Assembly: GCF_014190805.1 (NCBI RefSeq)
Contig: NZ_JACHVQ010000001.1
Span: forward strand, 2,666,001-2,730,000
Direction of reading: 5' to 3'
Length of the DNA: 64,000 nucleotides
Source: Flexivirga oryzae
Lineage (GTDB): Bacteria; Actinomycetota; Actinomycetes; Actinomycetales; Dermatophilaceae
The notes beneath the pieces were generated by a model, which did no database searches, was not told the origin of the DNA, and worked only from the letters and a program-made list of their open reading frames with translations. Below, in pieces: positions 27,101-34,563 of the stretch. Each line of letters opens with the position of its first letter. Positions within the stretch are counted from its first letter, which is position 1. The translations under genes and the position numbers were made by a program.

Positions 27101-27252
27101 GAGCCGACGATGTCGCAGAAGAGGATCACCACGTGCTTGCGCACCGGCGCCTGCAGACCGCCCTGGGTGACAGCCGCACCGCACGAGGCGCAGAAGCGTG
27201 CGCCGTCCGGCAGATCGGCACCACACCGCGCGCACGTTCTCACATCAGCCAT
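24148..27252 (-). CDS. Zinc-ribbon / class III adenylyl cyclase / AAA ATPase signalling protein, paralogue 2
   Basis: 1034 residues. The zinc ribbon uses Cys7, Cys10, Cys21 and Cys24. In the cyclase domain Asp47 (LFCDIVGST), Lys87 and Asp91 (EKFIGDAVMAVFG), and Asn165/Arg169 (NTAQRLEA) complete the catalytic set. The ATPase domain starts at FVGRQAEL (~230), with an intact Walker A GDAGIGKS (260-267) and a Walker B-type SVWDDLHWGT. The C-terminal half is helical, with DLVQRADGNPQVVQLL typical of this AAA class. It lies 13 bp after paralogue 3 and overlaps paralogue 1. Confidence 0.9.
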   Translation of the reverse strand: MADVRTCARCGADLPDGARFCASCGAAVTQGGLQAPVRKHVVILFCDIVGSTTLGESADPEALRQRLARYFDAVSRVIWAHGGTVEKFIGDAVMAVFGVPSTREDDAVRAVRAAGGIHEAVAELSGRFEQEIGVGLHVRIGVNSGEVFVTHQPDGQFSVTGDAVNTAQRLEAAAGEDETYLGDTVAELVRADIVLDDVGEILHKGKSLPQHVFRVATDQDRVLEVREPAFVGRQAELDDLAAVADRSAARRQGWLLTYVGDAGIGKSRLIRQFLAGREERLRVVAGSCDAMSTGAFAPLGRWLDGLADDWHGYVEELLGEDAAPVLQRLRSAVGLSDSPTSVEDVVWAVRAVLAAICDTSPVASVWDDLHWGTVTQLDFIGRLAAACRTLPVLTICLARPELFEVDASWGGGRKARVEDVEPLDYDEMLAVAAERIALQAGDANITAEDLVQRADGNPQVVQLLAQSAAAGGALPASVTQLYEAALDRLGADERAVVETAAVYGRHFPGEPVAAVADVAEPAAVLDRLRDRNVFELTGDGGYRFAQTVFMQTAYRTMPKRTRITRHSVLADWVDAHRDLVRADAVSLIASHRQRAFDLSQEIDGSLTERRTLQALAADAATESLRAMRLRGDPDTARAIDRLLDVLPAGDARHFELAHVVVLERTDIADLKQWSGWLDRLDAAMAADPVWQVVRTATRHWGAARGGDLTLDEIRAEGRRLLTRLDSSSEADPYAVDLVSIYLAEAEADLGHLATCHELCLVGVARTREHGLAFSERMWRNFDLQVAYAGSTPTDDVVAQARTLQDLVSGHRNIWRTTTAVLAGALSMRGDLDEARSWWTQLRADLQDVPARLRAYDLQHYPRLLLADGSPAESARYWAERAAETELPSFVASMLGSAARDAIFDGDLDFAVECCRQLVAVELPPGLAFLEDVNTAYMLAVQCALRGDRVGALHQITVPAQVDRPEESPIEAAFMHAMTAIVERLLGDDAASQVAADLARAALTDKGAAALVPQVDLWVGNADKLRADDWKNMAS

Positions 27253-27265
27253 CTTGCCCGGTGGG

Positions 27266-30200
27266 TCAACCTGTTACCGGCTGGTGGTTGCCCATGGCGC
27301 GCAGTTTGTCGGCGTTGCCGACCCACGTGTCGACCTGGTCGCGCAGCGCGACCGCACCCTTGGCGTCGAAGGCGGCCTTGGCGGCGCCGGCCGCCGCGCG
27401 AGACGCGGCCTCGTCGCCGAGGAGGTGCTCGACGATCGCGGTGATGACCTGGAGGTAGCCGGCGACCGCGAGGCTCTCCTCGGGGCGATCGATGCTGCCC
27501 CCGATCGCGATCTGCTCGACAGCGGCTGCCCGGTCGCCGGCGAGCGCGTGCTCGACGGCGGACGTGAACGCCCGCGTATTTGCATGTACTGCGCGCAGTG
27601 ATTCCGGCAGCTCGATCGCCACCGCGTCGGCGACATGGCGCCGGGAGGCCGGTAGGTCGCCGGCGAACAGAGCCCACTGTGCTGCCGATCCCAGCAGGGA
27701 CACGGCGTAACCGTTGCCGCTGGCGAGCACTGTCTCCGCAGCGACCCGCCGGCCCAGCTTCGCGGCGTAGTCGGCGGCTTCGGCCATTCTGCCCTCTGCC
27801 GCGAGTGTCTGGTGGAAGTGCTGCAGGTCGTAGACCGTCTCCTTGCGGTCCGCACCCTCGAAGGTGCGCTGGTGCGCCGACCATTGGCGCCGACTCTCCT
27901 CGAACCGCCCCCGGCAGGCGAACGCCACTGCCAGCACGGCGGTCGTCGTACCCCACAGTCCACGCTGGCCGGAGACAACCACTTGCAACCGTTGTGCGTC
28001 CGCGACCACCGTCGCCAGTGGGGTGGTGCCGCTGTAGGAGATCTGCAGGTCGAAGTTGAGCCAGACCCGCTGCGGTACCTGCCGTCCGGCGTCGGCGGCT
28101 GCGCGGGTGCGCTCGACGCACAGGTCATGGCACGCCTGCAGGTTGCCCAGATCCGCATCGGCCTGCCCGAGACAGACCGCCGCGAGTTCGGTCGCGAACG
28201 AATCGACGCGGCCCATGGCGGTCAGCCGGTCGATCATGCCGGACGCGTCATCGCGGGCCTGCGTGAAGGTGAGCCCCCCGGTGCGCATCTCGATGAGGTG
28301 CCGTGGGGCCATGCGGACCACTTGCCAGGTCGCGTCCTGCGCCATGGCGATGTCGAGTTGGTCCAGCCAGGAGCGCCAGCGTTCGGCCAACGCGCCGCTG
28401 TTGCGCGCCAGGATCGCAGCGTAGGCGACCTCCAGGTGCCGTTCGTCGCCGCGCGGCAGGGTCGCCAGGGCCGTGTCGATGGCCTCCGGCAGCGAGGGGT
28501 CCCCACGAAGTTGCACGGACACCAGCTGCTCCATCGCCGCGTCGGCGGCCTCTTCCTGCAGGACCTGCAGCTCGGCCGCGGGACCATCGATCTCCCGCAA
28601 CAATTCGAAGGCCCGCACCCGGTGCGACGCGACGAGTGCGGCAGTGTCGGCGGCTACCTCCTCGCGGTGCTGCGCGATCCATTCGGCGAGTGCTGAATGC
28701 CGAGTGATCCGAGTGCGTTTCGGCATCGTGCGGTAGGCGGTCTGCATGAAGACGGCCTGCGAGAAGCGGTAGTCCTCACCGGCCACTTCGAGCACGTTGC
28801 GAGCACGCAACCGGTCGACGACGGCCGCCGCATCAGCAAGGTCCGCGATCGCTCCGACCGGGGCCAGCGGGAACCGCCGTCCGAAGACGGCACCGGCCTC
28901 CACGAGCGACCGCTCGTCGGTCGCGAGCCGATCGAGCGCCGCTTCGTAGAGCTGGGTGACCGAGGCGGGCAGGGCCTCGCCCGCCGCGGCCGACTGCGCG
29001 AGCAGCTGCGCGACCTGCGGATTGCCGTCCGCCCGGGTGACGAGATCTTCCGCGACGATGTCGATGTCGCCGTCCTGCAACGCGATCCGTTCGGCCGCGA
29101 TGGCCAGCACGTCCTCGTCGTCGAGTGGCACGACGTCCTCGACACGGGACTTGCGTCCGCCGCCCCAGCCGGGCTTGAGGTCAAAGAGCTCCGGGCGCGC
29201 CAGACAGATCGTGAGCACCGGCAGATTGCGGCAGGCGGCGGCCAGCTGGGCGACGAAGTCGAGCTGGGCGTCGGTCGCCCAGTGCAGGTCGTCCCACACC
29301 GACGCCACCGGTGACGTCTCGCACAGCGCGCCGAGCAGCGTGTGCGCCGCCCAGACGACGTCCTCCACCGAGGTCTGGACATCGGACAGACCCACCGCGG
29401 AGCGCAGTCGCTGCAGCACCGGTGCCGCGGCGTCGCCGAGCAGCTGCTCGGCATACGACTCCCACTCACCGTCGAGGTTGTGCAGCCAGCTCGCCAACGG
29501 TGCGAAGGCAGCAGTGCTCATCGCGTCGGCGGCACCCACGACGACGCGAAGCCCGCCGTCGCTGCCCGCGGCGAACTGACGGATCAGCCGGGATTTGCCG
29601 ATGCCGGCGTCGCCGACATACGTCAGCAACCAGCCCTCCCTGCGCGCCGCGGCTCGCTCGAGCAGCGCCGTGAGGTCGGCCAACTCGGCTGACCGGCCGA
29701 CGAAAGCGGGCTCGCGCACCTCACGCGCCCGGTCCTGGTCGGCGGCGACCCGGAACACCTGCTGCGGCACCGTTTTGCCCTTGTGCAGGATCGCGCCGAC
29801 GTCGTCGAGCACGATCGTGTCGCGGACCAGCTCGGCGACGGTGTCACCGACATACGTCTCGTCCGTGCCGGCCGCGGCCTCCAGCCGCTGGGCGGTGTTG
29901 ACGGCGTCTCCGGTGACGGAGAACTGCCCGTCCGGCTGGTGGGTGACGAAGACCTCGCCGGAGTTGACGCCGATCCGGACGTGCAGACCGGACAGCTGCG
30001 CAACCGCCTGATGTATGCCGCCCGCGGCACGCACCGCACGGACGGCGTCGTCCTCACGCGTGTCGGGCACCCCGAAGACCGCCATCACGGCGTCGCCGAT
30101 GAACTTCTCGACCGTGCCGCCGTGCTCCCAGATGACCTTGGAAACGGCGTCGAAGTAGCGTGCGAGACGCTCGCGCAACGCCTCCGGGTCAGCGCCTTCG

Positions 30201-30355
30201 CCGAGCGACGTCGAGCCGACGATGTCGCAGAACAGGATCACCACGTGCTTGCGCACCGGCGCCTGCAGACCGCCCTGGGCCACGGCAGCGCCGCAGGACG
30301 AACAGAAGCGCACCCCCTCCGCCAGCTCGGCCCCACATCGAGCGCATGTCGTCAC
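27266..30355 (-). CDS. Zinc-ribbon / class III adenylyl cyclase / AAA ATPase signalling protein, paralogue 3
   Basis: 1029 residues, the first gene of the unit. It is clearly the closest relative of paralogue 2 along its whole length. The zinc ribbon is Cys4/7/18/21; cyclase residues are Asp44, Lys84 and Asp88, with NTAQRLEA downstream. A ~10-residue stretch before LHVRIGVNSGEV, present in the others, is missing here. Walker A GDAGIGKS and SVWDDLHWAT are intact. Promoter region shared with the divergent cyclic-nucleotide-binding gene (136 bp between starts). Confidence 0.9.
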   Translation of the reverse strand: MTTCARCGAELAEGVRFCSSCGAAVAQGGLQAPVRKHVVILFCDIVGSTSLGEGADPEALRERLARYFDAVSKVIWEHGGTVEKFIGDAVMAVFGVPDTREDDAVRAVRAAGGIHQAVAQLSGLHVRIGVNSGEVFVTHQPDGQFSVTGDAVNTAQRLEAAAGTDETYVGDTVAELVRDTIVLDDVGAILHKGKTVPQQVFRVAADQDRAREVREPAFVGRSAELADLTALLERAAARREGWLLTYVGDAGIGKSRLIRQFAAGSDGGLRVVVGAADAMSTAAFAPLASWLHNLDGEWESYAEQLLGDAAAPVLQRLRSAVGLSDVQTSVEDVVWAAHTLLGALCETSPVASVWDDLHWATDAQLDFVAQLAAACRNLPVLTICLARPELFDLKPGWGGGRKSRVEDVVPLDDEDVLAIAAERIALQDGDIDIVAEDLVTRADGNPQVAQLLAQSAAAGEALPASVTQLYEAALDRLATDERSLVEAGAVFGRRFPLAPVGAIADLADAAAVVDRLRARNVLEVAGEDYRFSQAVFMQTAYRTMPKRTRITRHSALAEWIAQHREEVAADTAALVASHRVRAFELLREIDGPAAELQVLQEEAADAAMEQLVSVQLRGDPSLPEAIDTALATLPRGDERHLEVAYAAILARNSGALAERWRSWLDQLDIAMAQDATWQVVRMAPRHLIEMRTGGLTFTQARDDASGMIDRLTAMGRVDSFATELAAVCLGQADADLGNLQACHDLCVERTRAAADAGRQVPQRVWLNFDLQISYSGTTPLATVVADAQRLQVVVSGQRGLWGTTTAVLAVAFACRGRFEESRRQWSAHQRTFEGADRKETVYDLQHFHQTLAAEGRMAEAADYAAKLGRRVAAETVLASGNGYAVSLLGSAAQWALFAGDLPASRRHVADAVAIELPESLRAVHANTRAFTSAVEHALAGDRAAAVEQIAIGGSIDRPEESLAVAGYLQVITAIVEHLLGDEAASRAAAGAAKAAFDAKGAVALRDQVDTWVGNADKLRAMGNHQPVTG

Positions 30356-30442
30356 GGGAGGCGAATCTACCGTCAGCGGCCGACAGGTACCGGAAAGGTG
30401 ACGGTGCGGTGATTTCCGGCGGCGACGGCGGCGCTGCGCTGC

Positions 30443-30448
30443 TAGGTT
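30443..30448 (+). promoter_or_regulatory. -10 box and RBS of the cNMP-binding gene
   Basis: TAGGTT (TANNNT) 43 bp before the ATG, and GAAGGGG (30478-30484) at a good ribosome-binding distance. Confidence 0.4.
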
Positions 30449-30491
30449 GGCTCAGTTACCGGACTGGTGTCATTTCTGAAGGGGTTCCTCC

Positions 30492-30917
30492 ATGGCAAGC
30501 GCGCAGCTGAAGCAGATCCTCGCGGGCATCGACCTGTTCGCGGGTCTGAGCCCGGCCGCCATCTCGCAGATCGCCGAGAGCGGCTCGACCTTCCGCAGCG
30601 GACCCGGCTCCAACGTCATCACCGAGGGCGCGAAGGAGAGCGGACTGCGGGTGGTGCTGTCCGGCTCGGCCGACGTCATCGTCGGAGGCGAGCAGCGCGG
30701 CCAGATCGGTGTCGGCGACTACGTCGGCGAGTTGTCGATGATCGACGGCGCACCCCGCTCGGCCACCATCACCGCCGGTCCGGAAGGTGTCGAGACGTTC
30801 GCACTGTCACCGATGGCGTTCATGCCGCTGGTCCGCGGCGACGCGGAGATCGCCACCGCCCTGCTCAAGACGCTGGTCGCGCGGCTGCGCAAGGTCGAGG
30901 CGGCCGCGCACAACTGA
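30492..30917 (+). CDS. Stand-alone cyclic-nucleotide-binding domain protein
   Basis: 141 residues, a single CNB (Crp N-terminal-like) domain with no HTH or other output domain. The phosphate-binding cassette reads VGELSMIDGAPRSATITA, with Glu80 (ribose 2'-OH contact) and Arg89 (cyclic phosphate contact) both kept, so cAMP or cGMP binding is likely. It is transcribed divergently from three adenylyl-cyclase paralogues, which makes it a candidate cAMP receptor or buffer for that system (inference). Ends in a perfect hairpin shared with purH. Confidence 0.88.
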   Translation: MASAQLKQILAGIDLFAGLSPAAISQIAESGSTFRSGPGSNVITEGAKESGLRVVLSGSADVIVGGEQRGQIGVGDYVGELSMIDGAPRSATITAGPEGVETFALSPMAFMPLVRGDAEIATALLKTLVARLRKVEAAAHN

Positions 30918-30964
30918 GCTCGCGAGGGACGCCCGACGAGGAGCGGCGCGAAAAGACTCAGTGA

Positions 30965-31010
30965 CATTGAATGAACGGGCGGGAGCTTGCTCCCGCCCGT
31001 TCATTCAATG
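30965..31010. terminator. 22-bp perfect palindrome, bidirectional terminator
   Basis: CATTGAATGAACGGGCGGGA plus GC pairs without a mismatch to its complement across a 2-base loop. It lies between the convergent cNMP-binding gene and purH and includes the purH stop codon in its right arm. The outer AT-rich part supplies U-runs in both directions. Confidence 0.85.
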
Positions 31011-32612
31011 CGCGAAGTGCCGGGTGCCAGTGAAGTACATCGTGATGCCGGCGTCCTTCGCGGCGTCGATCACCTGCTGATCACGCAGCGAACCACCCGG
31101 CGCGACAACGGCTTTCACGCCTGCATCGATCAGCACCTGCAGCCCGTCGGCGAACGGGAAGAACGCGTCGGACGCTGCGACCGCGCCGCGCGCCCGCTCC
31201 TCACCGGCCCGGTCGACCGCGAGGTGGCAGGAGTCGACACGGTTGACCTGACCCATCCCGACACCGACGGACGCACCGCCGGAGGCCAGCAGGATCGCGT
31301 TGGATTTCACGGCGCGGATCGCCCGCCAGGCGAACTGCAGGTCCGCCAGCGTCGCGTCGTCCGCCGCCTCCCCCGACACCAGACGCCAGTTGGCTGCGTC
31401 GTCGCCGCCGGTGACGTTGCCGTCCTCGTCCGTGACCACGGCATCCACCTTGTCGATGCGCTGCATCAGCATGCCGCCGCTGATCGAGCGGATCTCGACC
31501 GGGTCACGCTGCTGCGCGTCCTGCGACGACAGCTTCAGCAGCCGGATCGCCTTGCGCTTGCTCAGGATGTCGACGACGCCGGGCTCGAAGTCGGGGGCGA
31601 CCACGACCTCGGTGAAGATGTCCTTGACGGTCTCGGCCATCTCGACCGTCACCGGGCGGTTGGTGGCGATCACGCCGCCGAAGGCCGACATCGGGTCGCA
31701 CGCGTGCGCCTTGCGGTGCGCGTCCGCGATGTCCGAACCCACTGCGATGCCACAGGGATTCGCGTGCTTGATGACCGCGACGGTCGGCTGGTCGCCGTGG
31801 TCGTATGCCGCCCGCACGGCCGCGTCGGCATCCACGTAGTTGTTGTACGACATTGCCTTGCCGAAGAGTTGCTCGGCCGACGCGATGCCCGGGCGCCAGT
31901 GCCGGTAGAGCGCGGCGCCCTGGTGCGGGTTCTCGCCGTACCGGAGGTCCTGCGCCTTGTCGAAGGTCGCACCCGACCAGTTCGGGAAGCCGGTGCCGTC
32001 GCTGGTGTCGACATACACGTTGCTCAGCCAGTTGGCGACCGTGTTGTCGTAGTCGGCGGTGTGCTGGAAAGCCTTGGCTGCCAGCAGCTTCCGCTCCTCC
32101 AGGGTGAAGCCTCCGGCGGCGACCGCCTCGAGCGTGGCAGCGTAGCTGTCGGGAGAGGTGACGATCGCGACGCTCGGGTGGTTCTTGGCCGCCGCGCGCA
32201 CCATCGACGGCCCACCGATGTCGATCTGCTCGATGCACTCGTCCGGGGTGGCCCCGGAGGCGACGGTCGCGCGGAACGGGTAGAGGTTGGACACGACCAG
32301 CTCGAACGGTGCAACACCCAGGTCGTCGAGCTGCGAGAGGTGCTTCGGGACGCGCGTGTCCGCGAGGATGCCGGCGTGCACCTTCGGGTGCAGGGTCTTG
32401 ACGCGGCCGTCGAGGCACTCGGGGAAACCGGTCAGGTCCTCGACCTTGGTCACCGGGATGCCGAGGCCGTCGATCAGGGCGGCGGAGCCACCGGTGGAGA
32501 CGAGTTCGACGCCGGCCTCGTGCAGACCACGGGCCAGGTCTTCCAGACCGGTCTTGTCGTAGACGGAGATGAGTGCGCGCTGGATGGGGCGGCGGTCTTG
32601 CGGCTCGGACAT
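31005..32612 (-). CDS. purH: Bifunctional AICAR formyltransferase / IMP cyclohydrolase
   Basis: 535 residues, full length for the last two steps of IMP synthesis. The N-terminal IMP cyclohydrolase has ALISVYDKTGLEDLARGL, STGGSAALI, GFPECLDGRVKTLHPKVHAGIL and DIGGPSMVRAAAKNH. The C-terminal transformylase has LRYGENPHQGAALY, KAMSYNNYVDADAA, VAVIKHANPCGIA with the catalytic Lys-His, AFGGVIATNRPV and SDAFFPFADGL. GAGGAG precedes the ATG. The 5' leader carries a ZTP riboswitch; purN lies upstream. Confidence 0.98.
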   Translation of the reverse strand: MSEPQDRRPIQRALISVYDKTGLEDLARGLHEAGVELVSTGGSAALIDGLGIPVTKVEDLTGFPECLDGRVKTLHPKVHAGILADTRVPKHLSQLDDLGVAPFELVVSNLYPFRATVASGATPDECIEQIDIGGPSMVRAAAKNHPSVAIVTSPDSYAATLEAVAAGGFTLEERKLLAAKAFQHTADYDNTVANWLSNVYVDTSDGTGFPNWSGATFDKAQDLRYGENPHQGAALYRHWRPGIASAEQLFGKAMSYNNYVDADAAVRAAYDHGDQPTVAVIKHANPCGIAVGSDIADAHRKAHACDPMSAFGGVIATNRPVTVEMAETVKDIFTEVVVAPDFEPGVVDILSKRKAIRLLKLSSQDAQQRDPVEIRSISGGMLMQRIDKVDAVVTDEDGNVTGGDDAANWRLVSGEAADDATLADLQFAWRAIRAVKSNAILLASGGASVGVGMGQVNRVDSCHLAVDRAGEERARGAVAASDAFFPFADGLQVLIDAGVKAVVAPGGSLRDQQVIDAAKDAGITMYFTGTRHFAH

Positions 32613-32642
32613 GACTCTCCTCGCGAGGGTGGTCGAATCGAT

Positions 32643-32714
32643 GCGCGCACCCAGGCGGGCGATGCACGCGACTCCACTCCCTGGTGGTTACCCCACCTGC
32701 GCCAGTCGTGTGGG
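32643..32714 (-). ncRNA. ZTP (pfl) riboswitch in the purH leader
   Basis: On the minus strand the leader reads CACACGACTGGCG, then CAGGTGGGGTAACCACCAGG, then GGAG, and after a short linker CCCGCCTGGGTG. This order (ACGACTGGCG, GGTGGG/ACCACC stem, GGGAG, and the distal CCGCCTGGG that forms the pseudoknot) is the ZTP/pfl consensus. A -10 TATCCT lies just upstream (complement of 32718-32723). ZMP/ZTP accumulates when 10-formyl-THF is short, so binding should turn on purH. Confidence 0.88.
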
Positions 32715-32733
32715 ATCAGGATAGCTGGTCTCG

Positions 32734-33396
32734 CTACACCCTCCCCCGCTGCGCTCCCCCGGGCACTCGACCCGCAGGATGCGCGATCCGCACGCGGCGG
32801 CCGTCCACCGAGAAGCCGTCACGCGCCATCCGGCCGACGTAGTCGACCAGTTGCGGACGTTCGACGGCCTTGATGCGCTCGGTCAGCGACTCGACCGTGT
32901 CGTCGTCCTCGACCGGCACCGCGCACTGCGCGACGATCGCGCCGGTGTCGACACCCGCGTCGACCACGAAAAGCGTTGCGCCGGCGAGCTTCACGCCATA
33001 CTCCAGCGCATCGCGCGGGCCGTGTATGCCGGGAAAGCTCGGCAGCAGCGCGTTGTGACTGTTGAGGTAGCGCCCGCCGAACTCGGCCAGGAACCGCTCC
33101 CCCACGATCTTCAGGAAACCCGCCGACACCACCAGCGCGGGCTCGTATGCCGCCACCTGCTCGGTCAGCGCGGCGTCCCAGGCTGCGCGGTCGTCGTAGT
33201 CCTTGACGCGGCAGACGAAGGTCGGCACACCGGCACGCTCCGCCCGGGCAAGGCCTTCGATGTTCGGCCGGTCGGCGCCGACCGCAGCGATGCGCACGCC
33301 GTACGCCGGATCCTGCGCGGCGTCGAGCAACGCCTGGAGCAGGGTCCCCGATCCGGAGACGAGCACGACCACGGGCACCGGCTGAGAGTCGACCAC
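32734..33396 (-). CDS. purN: Phosphoribosylglycinamide formyltransferase
   Basis: 220 residues from GTG 33396; a TACTCT -10 box (complement of 33404-33409) lies 7 bases upstream, which argues for a leaderless start here. It transfers a formyl group from 10-formyl-THF to GAR. Motifs are VVLVSGSGTLLQALLDA, LVVSAGFLKIVG, YLNSHNALLPSFPGIHG with catalytic Asn and His, and VDAGVDTGAIVAQ with catalytic Asp. The C-terminal ~25 residues are Arg/Gly-rich and outside the conserved fold. Followed by purH. Confidence 0.95.
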   Translation of the reverse strand: MVDSQPVPVVVLVSGSGTLLQALLDAAQDPAYGVRIAAVGADRPNIEGLARAERAGVPTFVCRVKDYDDRAAWDAALTEQVAAYEPALVVSAGFLKIVGERFLAEFGGRYLNSHNALLPSFPGIHGPRDALEYGVKLAGATLFVVDAGVDTGAIVAQCAVPVEDDDTVESLTERIKAVERPQLVDYVGRMARDGFSVDGRRVRIAHPAGRVPGGAQRGRV

Positions 33397-33425
33397 GGGC
33401 CGCAGAGTAGCGCAGTCACCCCGAA

Positions 33426-33447
33426 CCCCGGTTATGCACATCGCGCG
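33426..33447 (+). repeat. Left arm of 22-bp perfect inverted repeat around DUF559 gene 3
   Basis: CCCCGGTTATGCACATCGCG plus CG; identical to the reverse complement of 34519-34540. The inner end also starts a local hairpin, CATCGCGCG (33439-33447) with CGCGCGATG (33454-33462). It lies between purN and the 3' end of the DUF559 gene. Confidence 0.9.
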
Positions 33448-33465
33448 CCATGCCGCGCGATGCGT

Positions 33466-34431
33466 CTAACGCCGTGACCGGAGCGTGTCGTACATCCGGC
33501 GGACCTGCAGCAGGAATTCCTGTGGCGCCAGCCGCAGGCCGATCACCGGTATCCGCAACACCCGCTCACCCGCGACGACCCGCTCGTTCTGCCGCAGCGC
33601 ATCGTCGACGGGGTTGAGTGCGAGCGTGTGATGACCGCCGTCGATCTCGACCACCAGGCCGACGTCGTCCCACCGGACGTCGAGATAGACGCGGCCGTTC
33701 GGCCCTGTGCACACCGCCTGCCGAGTGGGTTCGGGCAGCCCGGCACCGCGGGCCATCCGGGCGAAGTCGAGCTCGCCGAGGGAGTGTGCACCGTCGGTGA
33801 CATCGGCGATGACCGCAGCCAGGAACGCCCGGCGTGGCGACCGCGTCACTCCCCGCCAGGCCAGCGCGAGCCGTGCCGCGGTCGTCATCCGCTGCTGCAT
33901 CGGCAGGCAGATGAGCAGCGCCGCCTGCCGATCACTCACCGCCCACTGCGCGGCGTGGATCGTCGCCACCTCCACCACAACCCTGGGGATCCCTGCCCCC
34001 AACGCCGGATCCGGCTCTCGCACCGTGTGCAACGTGACACCGTCGACGCGGTGATACCGGTTCCTGGCCGGCAGCGAGACGTCGATGGTGCGCACGGTGA
34101 AGCCGCGCAAGCCGTGCGCGACGAGCGCAGCCGCCCCATCGAGACGAGCACCCGATCCGCTCTCCCACAAGGCGCGCCACCATGACGCCGGCTGACCGAG
34201 GTCCGGTGAACCGATCGCCACCGTGTGCCGGCCCACCTTGAACCACCGGCCGGCGGCGACCTCATTGCGTATGGCGTCCCGCCCGATGCCGTGGTGCGCC
34301 AGGGCAACCCGGTGCACGACGCCACCGTGCTCCGCGGCCAGCTCGGCCGCCGTGATGCGCCGGTCTGCGCCATACCGCAGCGGCATTCCGACCACGACAT
34401 GTGCCGTCGATCGTCGCTGCGTCATGGGCAC
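33466..34431 (-). CDS. AbiEi-type/DUF559 endonuclease-fold protein, repeat-bracketed
   Basis: 321 residues from GTG 34431 (ATG 34425 is an alternative). The C-terminal DUF559 domain has LGELDFARMARGAGLPEP, Asp251 in RVYLDVRW, and Glu262/Asp264 in LVVEIDGGHH, followed by the NERVVAGERVLRIPV segment. The N-terminal ~200 residues are of the AbiEi-like actinobacterial type and differ strongly from the two other copies in this window. Enclosed by a perfect 22-bp inverted repeat, with its own DnaA-box 9-mer 36 bp upstream. Function unknown. Confidence 0.8.
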   Translation of the reverse strand: MPMTQRRSTAHVVVGMPLRYGADRRITAAELAAEHGGVVHRVALAHHGIGRDAIRNEVAAGRWFKVGRHTVAIGSPDLGQPASWWRALWESGSGARLDGAAALVAHGLRGFTVRTIDVSLPARNRYHRVDGVTLHTVREPDPALGAGIPRVVVEVATIHAAQWAVSDRQAALLICLPMQQRMTTAARLALAWRGVTRSPRRAFLAAVIADVTDGAHSLGELDFARMARGAGLPEPTRQAVCTGPNGRVYLDVRWDDVGLVVEIDGGHHTLALNPVDDALRQNERVVAGERVLRIPVIGLRLAPQEFLLQVRRMYDTLRSRR

Positions 34432-34467
34432 GATGCTGGCCGATCCACCGGATCGGCGCTTTCGTGC

Positions 34468-34476
34468 TGTGGATAA
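34468..34476 (-). promoter_or_regulatory. Perfect DnaA-box 9-mer upstream of DUF559 gene 3
   Basis: The plus strand reads TGTGGATAA, so the gene strand reads TTATCCACA: the orientation is opposite to genes 1 and 2. It lies 36 bp from the GTG start and inside the inverted-repeat unit. Confidence 0.6.
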
Positions 34477-34518
34477 CGCGCTACGCGTCGCTCGCGATGG
34501 ACAGAACGCGCGCCATAC

Positions 34519-34540
34519 CGCGCGATGTGCATAACCGGGG
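34519..34540 (-). repeat. Right arm of 22-bp perfect inverted repeat around DUF559 gene 3
   Basis: Exact inverted match of 33426-33447. On its inner side CGCGCG-CCATAC-CGCGCG (34507-34524) forms a hairpin whose loop carries a GNCATAC heptamer. The bracketed unit is 1,115 bp. Confidence 0.9.
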
Positions 34541-34563
34541 CCGCGCGGACCCCCGGCGTCCCG

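Noticed and set aside
21041..30355. LuxR/MalT-type regulators as identity of the three large ATPases
   Set aside because: No C-terminal helix-turn-helix is visible; the N-terminal zinc ribbon and cyclase domain define a different architecture.
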